The position numbers were made by a program, and so were the translations under genes. Source: Sphingobacteriaceae bacterium (GTDB lineage Bacteria; Bacteroidota; Bacteroidia; UBA7662). From it: a stretch of 64,000 nt of DNA. Shown here one piece after another: positions 17,091 to 24,022 of this stretch. The notes beneath the pieces were generated by a model. The model searched no databases, was not told the DNA's origin, and saw only the letters and a program-made list of their open reading frames with translations. How positions within the stretch are numbered: position 1 is the first letter of the stretch; the number at the start of each line of letters is the position of its first letter. The stretch lies in contig JAUXNJ010000008.1 of assembly GCA_030682795.1 (NCBI GenBank), positions 82,753-146,752 of the forward strand, written 5' to 3'.

Positions 17091-17112
17091 ATACCCTAAT
17101 TCGGGTATTTTT
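17089..17112 (+). terminator. Terminator after the stand-alone HTH gene
   Basis: AAATACCC and GGGTATTT form a perfect 8-bp stem with a 6-nt loop, followed by TTATTAAC. It overlaps the stop codon. The same sequence is also a TACC-N8-GGTA palindrome like the one upstream of the gene, so it may serve as both terminator and binding site. Confidence 0.65.
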
Positions 17113-17168
17113 ATTAACAAGATTTAACCTCAATTTAGCATCAACTAATCTAAACCTGTTGTAGAAAG

Positions 17169-17208
17169 CATCCGCAAGCGCATTAAGCCGTTTGCGGATG
17201 TTTCTTTT
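17169..17208. terminator. Hairpin between convergent HTH and methyltransferase genes
   Basis: CATCCGCAA (17169-17177) and TTGCGGATG (17192-17200) form a perfect 9-bp stem with a 14-nt loop. On the plus strand TTTCTTTTT follows. It overlaps the last codons of the minus-strand methyltransferase. Confidence 0.65.
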
Positions 17209-17998
17209 TCAGGAGATAGTAGCAGCTCGTGGTAAAAAAATCGCGAATCCAAGGCAAAGCCTTGATCAAGGGAAGCTGCTCACGGGTTTTAAGGCCAAAT
17301 TTATGTTCGTAAATGGGGTTGATAAGGTAATGTAATTCGCGCGCCATTTCGAAGCCTGTTTGTTTATACAAACGATTCATTTGCGCAATGCTCACCCGAT
17401 AATCGTGTATTTCGGCCAATTCGTCAATCACTTCCTTGGGTTCACTAAAAGCCTTTAGTAGAGATACATAGAGACTCTTCGGCAGTAAATGAAACCAAGG
17501 TAATTTTTTCAGGATGGAGGCTTGCGCAATTTGTTGGTGTCCCCCAAAAGGCATTCGCCAAGGTGGCCAGCCAATAAAAAGCAGGCCATCTTCGGTTAAA
17601 AACTTACGCATTTGTAAAAGCGCCTTGTCTTTATTTGGAATGTGCTCAATCACATCCTTCAAAATAATTAAATGAAACTGCCCGGTAAATTGCTGCTCGA
17701 TTTCTGGATTAAAGATGTCTTCTGCAAACAAGCGCATATGGCCACTTTGCACCAAGTCGGCCATCAAAACCTTGCCTTCTGCAATTTTTACTGCATTTAA
17801 GTCAATGCCTGTACAATGTGCCCCTGCTTCAGCAAAGGGCCTTAGGTTGCCGCCTTCGCCGCACCCAAGCTCTAAAATTTGCGCATTTTCGATGGCTACT
17901 GGCAAGGCAGGTTGCACAAACGGAATGATGCTTTTACGCGTATTTTCAGCCAAAAATGACAGATAAAAGGCGTGGTCCTGGTGGAAATCGTAAGGCAT
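17183..17998 (-). CDS. Class I SAM-dependent methyltransferase
   Basis: A 271-residue Rossmann-fold methyltransferase. The SAM-binding motif I is ILELGCGEGGNLRPFAEAG, followed by the acidic GIDLN (motif post-I) and ILKDVIEHIPNKD (motif II/III region). The substrate is unknown; the later part (LLPKSLYVSLLKAF) is not diagnostic. The frame offers a GTG at 18004 and an ATG at 17998. The ATG was preferred because a near-consensus -7 element (TATTTTCG, 18011-18004) ends 5 nt before it. It converges on the HTH gene, and the rhodanese lipoprotein gene starts just beyond its 5' end in the other direction. Confidence 0.88.
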   Translation of the reverse strand: MPYDFHQDHAFYLSFLAENTRKSIIPFVQPALPVAIENAQILELGCGEGGNLRPFAEAGAHCTGIDLNAVKIAEGKVLMADLVQSGHMRLFAEDIFNPEIEQQFTGQFHLIILKDVIEHIPNKDKALLQMRKFLTEDGLLFIGWPPWRMPFGGHQQIAQASILKKLPWFHLLPKSLYVSLLKAFSEPKEVIDELAEIHDYRVSIAQMNRLYKQTGFEMARELHYLINPIYEHKFGLKTREQLPLIKALPWIRDFFTTSCYYLLKKKHPQTA

Positions 17999-18060
17999 AG
18001 GCACGAAAATAGCTGGTTTTACGAATAGAAAGAACTATTTTGCAGTTAGATTTTACCACC

Positions 18061-18456
18061 ATGAAACAGATCTTCCTTTTTCTTTCAGTCGTGAGCCTTT
18101 TGGCTTGTGGCAATCAAACGGCGAAAAGTGATCAATACCTTACGTTGAGTGTAACTGATTTTGCCGATAAAATGAAGTCAGAGCCGGGCATTTTGCTCGA
18201 CGTTCGCACCATAGAAGAGTACCAAGATGGTTTTATTGCTGGAGCGCAGCAGTACGATTATTACGAAACTGCCTCTTTTAAGGCAGCTTTAAATGGCATG
18301 GATAAGGACAAAACCTATTACATCTATTGCCGATCAGGTGGCCGAAGTGGCACCACCCTTGACATGATGCAGCAGATGGGCTTTAAGAAAGTTTACAATT
18401 TAGATGGGGGCATGTTGGCTTGGCGCAGGGCCAATCAAGCGGTAGTGAAGCCTTAG
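18061..18456 (+). CDS. Rhodanese-like domain lipoprotein
   Basis: A 131-residue periplasmic lipoprotein. The signal peptide MKQIFLFLSVVSLLACGN has the lipobox LLAC, with the lipidated Cys at residue 15. A single rhodanese domain follows (ILLDVRTIEEYQDGFIAGA), with the active-site Cys in IYCRSGGRSG. It could act in sulfur or redox chemistry at the inner or outer membrane; the substrate is unknown. The ATG at 18061 starts the signal peptide; an upstream TTG at 18040 would spoil it. It runs tail to tail into the anti-sigma gene with 1 bp between the stops. Confidence 0.92.
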   Translation: MKQIFLFLSVVSLLACGNQTAKSDQYLTLSVTDFADKMKSEPGILLDVRTIEEYQDGFIAGAQQYDYYETASFKAALNGMDKDKTYYIYCRSGGRSGTTLDMMQQMGFKKVYNLDGGMLAWRRANQAVVKP

Positions 18457-18457
18457 C

Positions 18458-18709
18458 CTAACCTTTGGCCAGCAGCATCGAAATCTTGTTCTTAATGCTG
18501 TTAACCAATTGACCATTTACGGCTTTACGCTCGCATTTTTGGCGAACAGCTTCTTTGAAGGTCTTTTCAATTTCGTATTTCTCTAAACATTTGTGGCAGT
18601 GTTCCACATGTTCTAAGAAAATGGGAATCTCAAATTCTGACATCTCCCCATCGAGGTATTGGGGAATTTTGCCCACTACCTTAAAGCACATATTGTCTCT
18701 ACGATTCAT
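18458..18709 (-). CDS. Anti-sigma factor, zinc-binding ZAS type (RsrA-like)
   Basis: An 83-residue cytosolic protein with a short zinc-binding anti-sigma (ZAS/zf-HC2) motif, HVEHCHKCLEKYE. The preceding QYLDGEMSEFEIPIFLEH aligns with the RsrA/mycothiol-system type of anti-sigma factor. RsrA-like proteins release their sigma factor when the zinc-bound thiols are oxidised. Here the motif has His, Cys, Cys and additional Cys at residues 8 and near 58. Its start overlaps the sigma stop by 4 nt, the usual arrangement for an anti-sigma and its partner. There is no membrane segment, so sensing is intracellular. Confidence 0.88.
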   Translation of the reverse strand: MNRRDNMCFKVVGKIPQYLDGEMSEFEIPIFLEHVEHCHKCLEKYEIEKTFKEAVRQKCERKAVNGQLVNSIKNKISMLLAKG

Positions 18710-19320
18710 GCCTCATCTACTTTATAACCCTGAGATCGGGCGTATTCTTTGATCTTATCTTTCATCATGTTGCGAGCACGGTGAAGCCGTGAACGTACAG
18801 TACCAATAGGAATGCCAATGATTTTCGACATTTCTTCATAGGTAAAGCCTTCGATATCACTTAAAAGCACAATCAATCGAAAATCAACGGGAATGCTGTT
18901 CAAGGCTTTGGTGATTTCATCCCCTAAAATGCCACCAAAAACCTCCTGACGTAAATCTACGGTAGCGGAATAATGGGCATCCTCAGAGTTATATACCTGT
19001 TCCACTTCTTCATAATCAGTCTTTACCGGCTCTTTCGTTTTTTTACGGAAGTCGTTGATAAAGCTGTTTTTCATGATGCGAAACAACCAAGCCTTGGCAT
19101 TGGTGTCCTGCTGGTACGTATCAATAAACCTGAAAGCTTTCAGGTAGGTCTCTTGCACAAGGTCGTTTGCATCGTCCTCGTCAAGTGTTAAGCGGTATCC
19201 GAAGTTATACAAGGCGTCCATGTGGGGATAAAACTCCACCTCGAAAACCTTGTTCTTCATCTCGGGAGATAAACTCAAGCTGTTCCTTTCTTTGGTATGT
19301 TCCCGCAGGACGTCCGTCAT
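18706..19320 (-). CDS. ECF RNA polymerase sigma factor, SigR/RpoE-like
   Basis: A 204-residue sigma-70 family ECF factor. Region 2 is clear (HMDALYNFGYRLTLDEDDAN, then DLVQETYLKAFRF, then NAKAWLFRIMKNSFINDFRK). Region 4 follows (LNSIPVDFRLIVLLSDIEGF, then TVRSRLHRARNMM). The combination with an adjacent RsrA-like ZAS protein and the region 2 wording matches the SigR/ECF12 group, which controls thiol-oxidative stress responses in Actinobacteria. Its regulon here is unknown. The leader contains a housekeeping-type -7 element at 19433-19440. A GGGAAC at 19417-19412 recalls the SigR -35 element but has no well-spaced -10 partner. Confidence 0.93.
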   Translation of the reverse strand: MTDVLREHTKERNSLSLSPEMKNKVFEVEFYPHMDALYNFGYRLTLDEDDANDLVQETYLKAFRFIDTYQQDTNAKAWLFRIMKNSFINDFRKKTKEPVKTDYEEVEQVYNSEDAHYSATVDLRQEVFGGILGDEITKALNSIPVDFRLIVLLSDIEGFTYEEMSKIIGIPIGTVRSRLHRARNMMKDKIKEYARSQGYKVDEA

Positions 19321-19432
19321 GGTAAAATCCGTTGGGTGCTGCTAAGATAAGTATTCTCAATGAAGCCTTATCCACACCCATGCTTATCACAAGCAAAAGG
19401 CAGCTGGAATGGTTCCCTATACCGTCAAAATA

Positions 19433-19440
19433 CAAAAATA
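19433..19440 (-). promoter_or_regulatory. -7 promoter element TATTTTTG upstream of the ECF sigma gene
   Basis: An exact TAnnTTTG match on the minus strand, about 110 nt upstream of the sigma ATG. It would give a long leader of roughly 105 nt. No good -33 element is seen. Confidence 0.4.
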
Positions 19441-19478
19441 TGTTAACGCTTGATGGGTAACTGGCACAGCTGCTGGTA

Positions 19479-19601
19479 CTAAGCTCGAGTAGCCTCTTGC
19501 TTAGTTACTTCTGAAAAGGATGGGCAGTTGCAGCCACGTTTAGAAGCGCAGCTAGCCGTTAAAATTAACAGTAGCAAGGCGGGAAGAAGCAATTTTCGCA
19601 T
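19479..19601 (-). CDS. Small lipoprotein (40 aa)
   Basis: ATG at 19601-19599 to TAG at 19481-19479 encodes 40 residues. The signal peptide MRKLLLPALLLLILTASCAS has a lipobox LTASC with the lipidated Cys at residue 18. The mature part is about 23 residues and begins with a Cys-rich KRGCNCPSF. The complete lipoprotein signal (two basic residues, Leu-rich core, lipobox) in such a short frame is unlikely by chance. TTTCTTTG, one mismatch from the -7 consensus, ends 3 nt before the ATG. The function is unknown; Cys-Asn-Cys could bind a metal. It lies upstream of the ECF sigma gene in the same direction and is divergent from the glycosyltransferase gene. Confidence 0.7.
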   Translation of the reverse strand: MRKLLLPALLLLILTASCASKRGCNCPSFSEVTKQEATRA

Positions 19602-19694
19602 ACACAAAGAAACGAAGCTTGTGGGGAAATCGCTTAAGTGGCAGCGGGAAATTTAATTTTCGTCAATTTGGACCTGAATGTTTTACTTTGAGGC

Positions 19695-20759
19695 ATGTCT
19701 CGTTCCAAAAGAATCCTTTTTGTACCTTTAGATTGGGGCCTCGGCCATGCCACACGTTGCATGCCGCTCATCAACAGGGCATTAAGCCTTGGGCACCAGC
19801 CGGTAATTGCAGCCAGTGGCAGAGGAGCAGCCTTATTGCAAGAGCAATATCCGCACTTGGAACACTATGATTTTCCTGGGGTAGCCATTAAATATGGCAA
19901 GAATGCCGCTTTCGACACACTTTTACTCGGGCCGAGTCTGTTACGTGGGGTACGTCAAGAGCATTTGTTGTTGGAAAAATTGGTGGAGAAATATGCGATT
20001 GATTTGGTAGTGAGCGACAACCGTTATGGCGCTTGGAGCAAAAAGGTGCCGTCTGTTTTTATGAGTCACCAGTTGGCGCCGCTGCCTCCTAAAAGTATGT
20101 ACTTCACCAGGCCGTTGTTGCAGGGATTACTGAGGTATTGGTTGCGTTCCTTCAAGTATTTGCTTGTGCCCGATTTTGAACTAGAGTTTGGCAGTTTGGC
20201 GGGTAAGTTATCACACGCTTGGCCGGACAAACGACTGCGGTATCTTGGACCACTGTCGCGCTTGCAGCCCCAGCCCAAAAGCATGGGGGGCTTTCCTTTG
20301 CTGGTGGTATTATCGGGACCAGAACCACAGCGAACCATTTTTGAAAGGCATTTGCGTCAGCAATTACGCTATTTTGACGTGCCTTCTTTGTTGGTGCAAG
20401 GCAAGCCTGGTCCCTACCTCGAGCAGCGCGATGGCCATATACATATTGTGAATGCATTGGCGCCAACAGCCTTAGCTACCGCCATACAACAAGCTGAATT
20501 GGTGGTGGCGAGATCGGGCTACAGCACGGTAATGGATTTGTGGCAGCTGGGTGGTCGCGCTTGCTTTGTACCCACACCAGGTCAAACTGAACAAGAGTAT
20601 CTCGCGGAACGCATGGCAGCCAAAGAAATTTGCAGTTACCAAAATCAAGCTAGCTTTAACATTGCCCGTGCCTGGGAAGAAAGGGCGCATTTCGATGGTT
20701 TCCGCCCACAAGCCGCGGGCGAAGGCTTGATGCATTGGGATGAAATCCTATCTTCGTAG
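19695..20759 (+). CDS. Glycosyltransferase, MurG/UGT-like GT-B fold
   Basis: A 354-residue glycosyltransferase-like protein. The N-terminus (ILFVPLDWGLGHATRCMPLI) is the glycine-rich acceptor-side start of MurG-like enzymes. The C-terminal half has a donor-binding region (VVARSGYSTVMDLWQLGGRA, FVPTPGQTEQEYLAERM). The donor and acceptor are unknown. The next gene starts 1 bp after the stop. Together with the deacetylase-like and FemAB/GNAT-like proteins that follow, it suggests synthesis or trimming of a surface glycan or glycolipid. Confidence 0.85.
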   Translation: MSRSKRILFVPLDWGLGHATRCMPLINRALSLGHQPVIAASGRGAALLQEQYPHLEHYDFPGVAIKYGKNAAFDTLLLGPSLLRGVRQEHLLLEKLVEKYAIDLVVSDNRYGAWSKKVPSVFMSHQLAPLPPKSMYFTRPLLQGLLRYWLRSFKYLLVPDFELEFGSLAGKLSHAWPDKRLRYLGPLSRLQPQPKSMGGFPLLVVLSGPEPQRTIFERHLRQQLRYFDVPSLLVQGKPGPYLEQRDGHIHIVNALAPTALATAIQQAELVVARSGYSTVMDLWQLGGRACFVPTPGQTEQEYLAERMAAKEICSYQNQASFNIARAWEERAHFDGFRPQAAGEGLMHWDEILSS

Positions 20760-20760
20760 C

Positions 20761-22089
20761 ATGACTGCGCCAGCCGTGCTTGTATACACCGATAAAATTG
20801 GCTCCAGATTGAGGTACACTTTCGATTTGGTGTTCCGTACCTTGTTGGGTATGCCCTATCAACTCAGTAGCGATAGAGCCAAAGCCGAGGCCCACGAAGG
20901 GCCTTTGTTGGTTTATACCGCCGATCCATTGGCCATAGAAGTTGGTTTACGGATCAAAGCGGTGGACTTGCTGTTTGAAAAAGGACTGCGTGAGCAGCGG
21001 TTGGCACCAGCTTATTTGGATGATTTGCCTGTACTTTTCCGCACGCACCAACGCTACGACCTGCCTTTTGATCCATTTGCAGCCATTTTTTACCTGGTTT
21101 CACGCTACGAAGAATATTTGCCTCACCTGCGCGATGGGCACGATCGCTTTGATCCCGCCGGTAATCTTTTGGTAGAACTAGGTTTGCTCGAAACACCCTT
21201 GGTTGATCGGTATGCCTTGCTTATTGCCGTTTTATTGCGTAGGCGCTGGCCCGAGCTGCCCATGCCTGATCGGCGCTATCGTTTTATGCCCACCATTGAT
21301 GTAGATCAGCTATATGCCTATCGAGAAAAAGGATTTTTGAGAACACTTTATGGCTTTGGTAAGGCCGTGCAGGAGCGTCGTTGGGACCTTGTGCAGGAGC
21401 GACGCGAGGTGTTGGCTGGGCGTCAAATAGATCCTTTTGATACTTTCGAGTACCTGCTAGAACAACATAAAAAATCAGGTGGTGATGCTGTTTATTTCTT
21501 TTTGATGGGAGATTATGGTGGGTTCGATAATGCACATTCCCCTTTCCGGGAGAGTTTTCGGGAGCTGGTAAAAAGTACGGCCGATCATTTTAAAGTAGCT
21601 TTACATCCATCTTATCGGTCTAATTCGCAGCCAAACTTGATAGATCGTGAACGCAAACTGCTCGAAGATATCCTCAATCGTCCGGTGGTTTGGACGCGCC
21701 AGCATTATCTCAAAGTACGCCTACCAGGCACCTATCAGCAGCTCTCCAAGCGCGATTTTGAAGCCGATTTCAGCATGGCCTACGCGGGTTATCCCGGCTT
21801 TAGATCGGGAACTGCTACCCCACATTTCTTTTACGACCTCGATTATGAAGCCCCAACTGCGCTGATGGTATACCCAACTTGCGTCATGGACACAACATTA
21901 CAGCAATATTTGAAGCTTAGTCCCGAGCAAGCCAAGCAGCGCATCGACCATTTGATAGCCGAAGTGAAGGCTGTTGAAGGCACTTTTGTAAGTTTGTGGC
22001 ACAACAGCTCCCTGCACAACAGCGGCCCTTGGCAAGGCTGGCGCGAAGTGTACGAGCACCTTCTTGAACAAGCTTCACCAGATGTCTAA
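20761..22089 (+). CDS. Polysaccharide deacetylase family protein
   Basis: A 442-residue protein of the Bacteroidota polysaccharide deacetylase group that carries a family-specific N-terminal domain (DUF7033-like; about residues 1-150, including VSRYEEYLPHLRD). The NodB-like part includes the acidic metal-site motif PTIDVDQLYAY, FFLMGDYGGFDN and the His motif ALHPSYRS. Family members remove N- or O-acetyl groups from glycans. The ATG at 20761 follows the previous stop by 1 bp. An in-frame ATG at 20740 lies inside the previous gene and would add 7 residues. It overlaps the next gene by 8 nt. Confidence 0.87.
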   Translation: MTAPAVLVYTDKIGSRLRYTFDLVFRTLLGMPYQLSSDRAKAEAHEGPLLVYTADPLAIEVGLRIKAVDLLFEKGLREQRLAPAYLDDLPVLFRTHQRYDLPFDPFAAIFYLVSRYEEYLPHLRDGHDRFDPAGNLLVELGLLETPLVDRYALLIAVLLRRRWPELPMPDRRYRFMPTIDVDQLYAYREKGFLRTLYGFGKAVQERRWDLVQERREVLAGRQIDPFDTFEYLLEQHKKSGGDAVYFFLMGDYGGFDNAHSPFRESFRELVKSTADHFKVALHPSYRSNSQPNLIDRERKLLEDILNRPVVWTRQHYLKVRLPGTYQQLSKRDFEADFSMAYAGYPGFRSGTATPHFFYDLDYEAPTALMVYPTCVMDTTLQQYLKLSPEQAKQRIDHLIAEVKAVEGTFVSLWHNSSLHNSGPWQGWREVYEHLLEQASPDV

Positions 22090-22999
22090 TTGGACCTACA
22101 AACCTTCCGAAACCCTTGATTTAGCCGCTTGGGACGCGCAAGCTTTGCGGCAAAGTGGCAGCAGCATTTACCTGCACAGTCATTATTTAGATGAAGTAGC
22201 ACCCGGCTGGGGCGTGCTTCAGAACGACCAAAACATCCAATTTCCTATTTGGATGAGGCAGCGATGGGCAATTAAAATGATTCGTCAGCCTTTGTTTATA
22301 CAGCATTTTAGGCCGGTTTTGCCTGGATTTGGTGAGCAATTTGAGCTCAACAGTCTGCTCAAACAGCTCCAAACACTTGCCCCAGTGGTAGAACTACAGC
22401 TCGATGTGCCCACTTTGGATACTCCGCTCCCAGCTGGCTGGAAGGCCACCGAGCGCATCAGCTACCGCATGCAGCTTCCCAATCACGAGGAGGATTTGCG
22501 TGCCGGCTACAGCAATCACCACAAGCGCATTCTTAAAAAGGCCGATGCCATGAAGTTAGGCGTCTACACCGACCAAAAGGCTTTTGTGGATTTGTTAAAG
22601 CAGGAATTGGCGCCTAAAACCGGCTTAGCACCCAAGGTATTCGACCAAGTGGAAAACCTTATTACGTGGATCAGTTTAAAACGGCGGGGACAGCTTTTTG
22701 CCGCTACCGATGGCGAGCAGCTGCTAGCGGCTTGCTACATTTTGCATAGCGGCGACCGGCTGTTGTACCAGTGGGCGGTGAGCAGTGATGCTGGTAAGGA
22801 GCGGCAGGCCATGCATCGGCTCATCGACCATGTGTTGGCCGCCTATGCCGGCAGCGGACTGGAGTTTGATTTTGAGGGCTCGATGATTGAAGGATTACAG
22901 CGGTTTTACGCAGGTTTCGGCGCAAAACCTTATCTTTATATGCGATTAACGCACAGTAAATTGCCTGCACTACTAAACCGTATCCTCCATGTTGGTTAA
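22082..22999 (+). CDS. FemAB/GNAT-like acyltransferase, function unknown
   Basis: A 305-residue protein resembling the FemAB/BioF2-type GNAT superfamily. The mid-region NHHKRILKKADAMKLGVYT and the later LFAATDGEQLLAACYILHSG, then EFDFEGSMIEGLQRFYAGFG, recall peptidoglycan-peptide or glycan acyltransferases. The substrate is unknown. The ATG at 22082 overlaps the deacetylase-like gene by 8 nt. It overlaps upp at its 3' end by 11 nt, so four genes from 19695 to 23633 form one transcript. The fold assignment is moderately sure, the reaction is not. Confidence 0.75.
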   Translation: MSNWTYKPSETLDLAAWDAQALRQSGSSIYLHSHYLDEVAPGWGVLQNDQNIQFPIWMRQRWAIKMIRQPLFIQHFRPVLPGFGEQFELNSLLKQLQTLAPVVELQLDVPTLDTPLPAGWKATERISYRMQLPNHEEDLRAGYSNHHKRILKKADAMKLGVYTDQKAFVDLLKQELAPKTGLAPKVFDQVENLITWISLKRRGQLFAATDGEQLLAACYILHSGDRLLYQWAVSSDAGKERQAMHRLIDHVLAAYAGSGLEFDFEGSMIEGLQRFYAGFGAKPYLYMRLTHSKLPALLNRILHVG

Positions 23000-23633
23000 C
23001 CTCAGTAAAAAGAATTCACTCATTTCACAGTTCGTAAGCGAGCTGCGCGATGTACAAGTGCAAAAAGACCGGCTGCGTTTTCGCCGCAATATGGAGCGCA
23101 TTGGCGAAGTATGTGCGTATGAAATTTCGAAAGAGCTCGACTATGAGCCACATGCCGTAACCACGCCTTTGGGGGTGGCTGATATGGTGCAGCTGCCGCA
23201 GCAACCTGTGCTGGCTACCATTCTGCGGGCGGGTTTGCCCTTGCACCAAGGCTTGCTGAATTATTTCGACGGGGCCGACAATGCCTTTATATCGGCCTAT
23301 CGCTATCACCACCAGGACCATTCATTTGAGGTAAAGGTAGAATACGCTTCTTGTCCACCCATCGAAGGCCGGTTGCTTATTTTAGCCGATCCCATGATTG
23401 CCACGGGCACCAGCTTGGTACTTACTTACAAATCGCTCTTGCAGTTTGGCAAGCCTAGTAAGGTATTTGTGGTAACGGCGATTGGTTCTGAAGCAGGGGT
23501 GAATTTTGTGCGTAAAAGCATTCCTGGCGTTAAAATATACGCCGCCGCGGTCGATGCTGAGCTCACCGCCAAAGCTTACATTGTGCCTGGTTTAGGCGAT
23601 GCTGGCGATTTGGCTTTTGGGGAGAAGAAGTGA
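22989..23633 (+). CDS. upp: Uracil phosphoribosyltransferase
   Basis: A 214-residue type I phosphoribosyltransferase that salvages uracil to UMP using PRPP. The PRPP-binding loop LILADPMIATGTS is present, as are TILRAGLPLHQG and the C-terminal uracil site (YIVPGLGDAGDLAFG). It overlaps the preceding gene by 11 nt; the metabolic link to that glycan-type cluster is not obvious. A bidirectional hairpin lies about 80 bp downstream. Confidence 0.95.
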   Translation: MLVNLSKKNSLISQFVSELRDVQVQKDRLRFRRNMERIGEVCAYEISKELDYEPHAVTTPLGVADMVQLPQQPVLATILRAGLPLHQGLLNYFDGADNAFISAYRYHHQDHSFEVKVEYASCPPIEGRLLILADPMIATGTSLVLTYKSLLQFGKPSKVFVVTAIGSEAGVNFVRKSIPGVKIYAAAVDAELTAKAYIVPGLGDAGDLAFGEKK

Positions 23634-23714
23634 TTTTCCACATGATGCTGTGCAGTTTTAAGAAATAATGCACTTTATACTGTGCATTTTTGCCATCGAA
23701 ACGGCGCAGTAACA

Positions 23715-23745
23715 AAAAAGCCCCAATCAAGGGGCTTTCGTTTTT
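23715..23745. terminator. Bidirectional terminator between upp and the 60-aa secreted protein gene
   Basis: AAAGCCCC and GGGGCTTT form an 8-bp stem with a 6-nt loop. A-runs and T-runs flank both sides, so it serves the convergent genes on each side. Confidence 0.85.
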
Positions 23746-23762
23746 CTTAAAGAAGGTTGTTA

Positions 23763-23945
23763 TTAGGCGTCTTTCTTCTTGCTGCAGCAAGATTTGGCTT
23801 CGCTTTCAGAGCCGCACGACTTTTTTTCTTCGGTTTGCTCGGTTTTAGTAGCCTCTTTCTTCTTCTTTTTCTTATCGCCGTTACCTGCAAAAGTTACCGC
23901 TGAAACAGCAGTTACAAGCATGAGCGTCATCAATATCTTTTTCAT
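23763..23945 (-). CDS. Small secreted Lys- and Cys-rich protein (60 aa)
   Basis: A 60-residue protein with a clear signal peptide (MKKILMTLMLVTAVSAVTFA, cleavage near residue 20). The mature 40 residues are a poly-Lys run, an acidic/Thr segment and a C-terminal SCGSESEAKSCCSKKK with three Cys. No known domain is recognised. A bidirectional terminator follows 18 bp after the stop. The charged, cysteine-containing tail could bind metal or anionic polymers; this is speculation. It is divergent from nadB. Confidence 0.8.
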   Translation of the reverse strand: MKKILMTLMLVTAVSAVTFAGNGDKKKKKKEATKTEQTEEKKSCGSESEAKSCCSKKKDA

Positions 23946-24022
23946 AAATGTGTTTTTAGAAATTGTAGAAACGAATATACGTAATATTCAGAACTTTGTT
24001 GTGCCAGTATGGTTTTTTTAAC

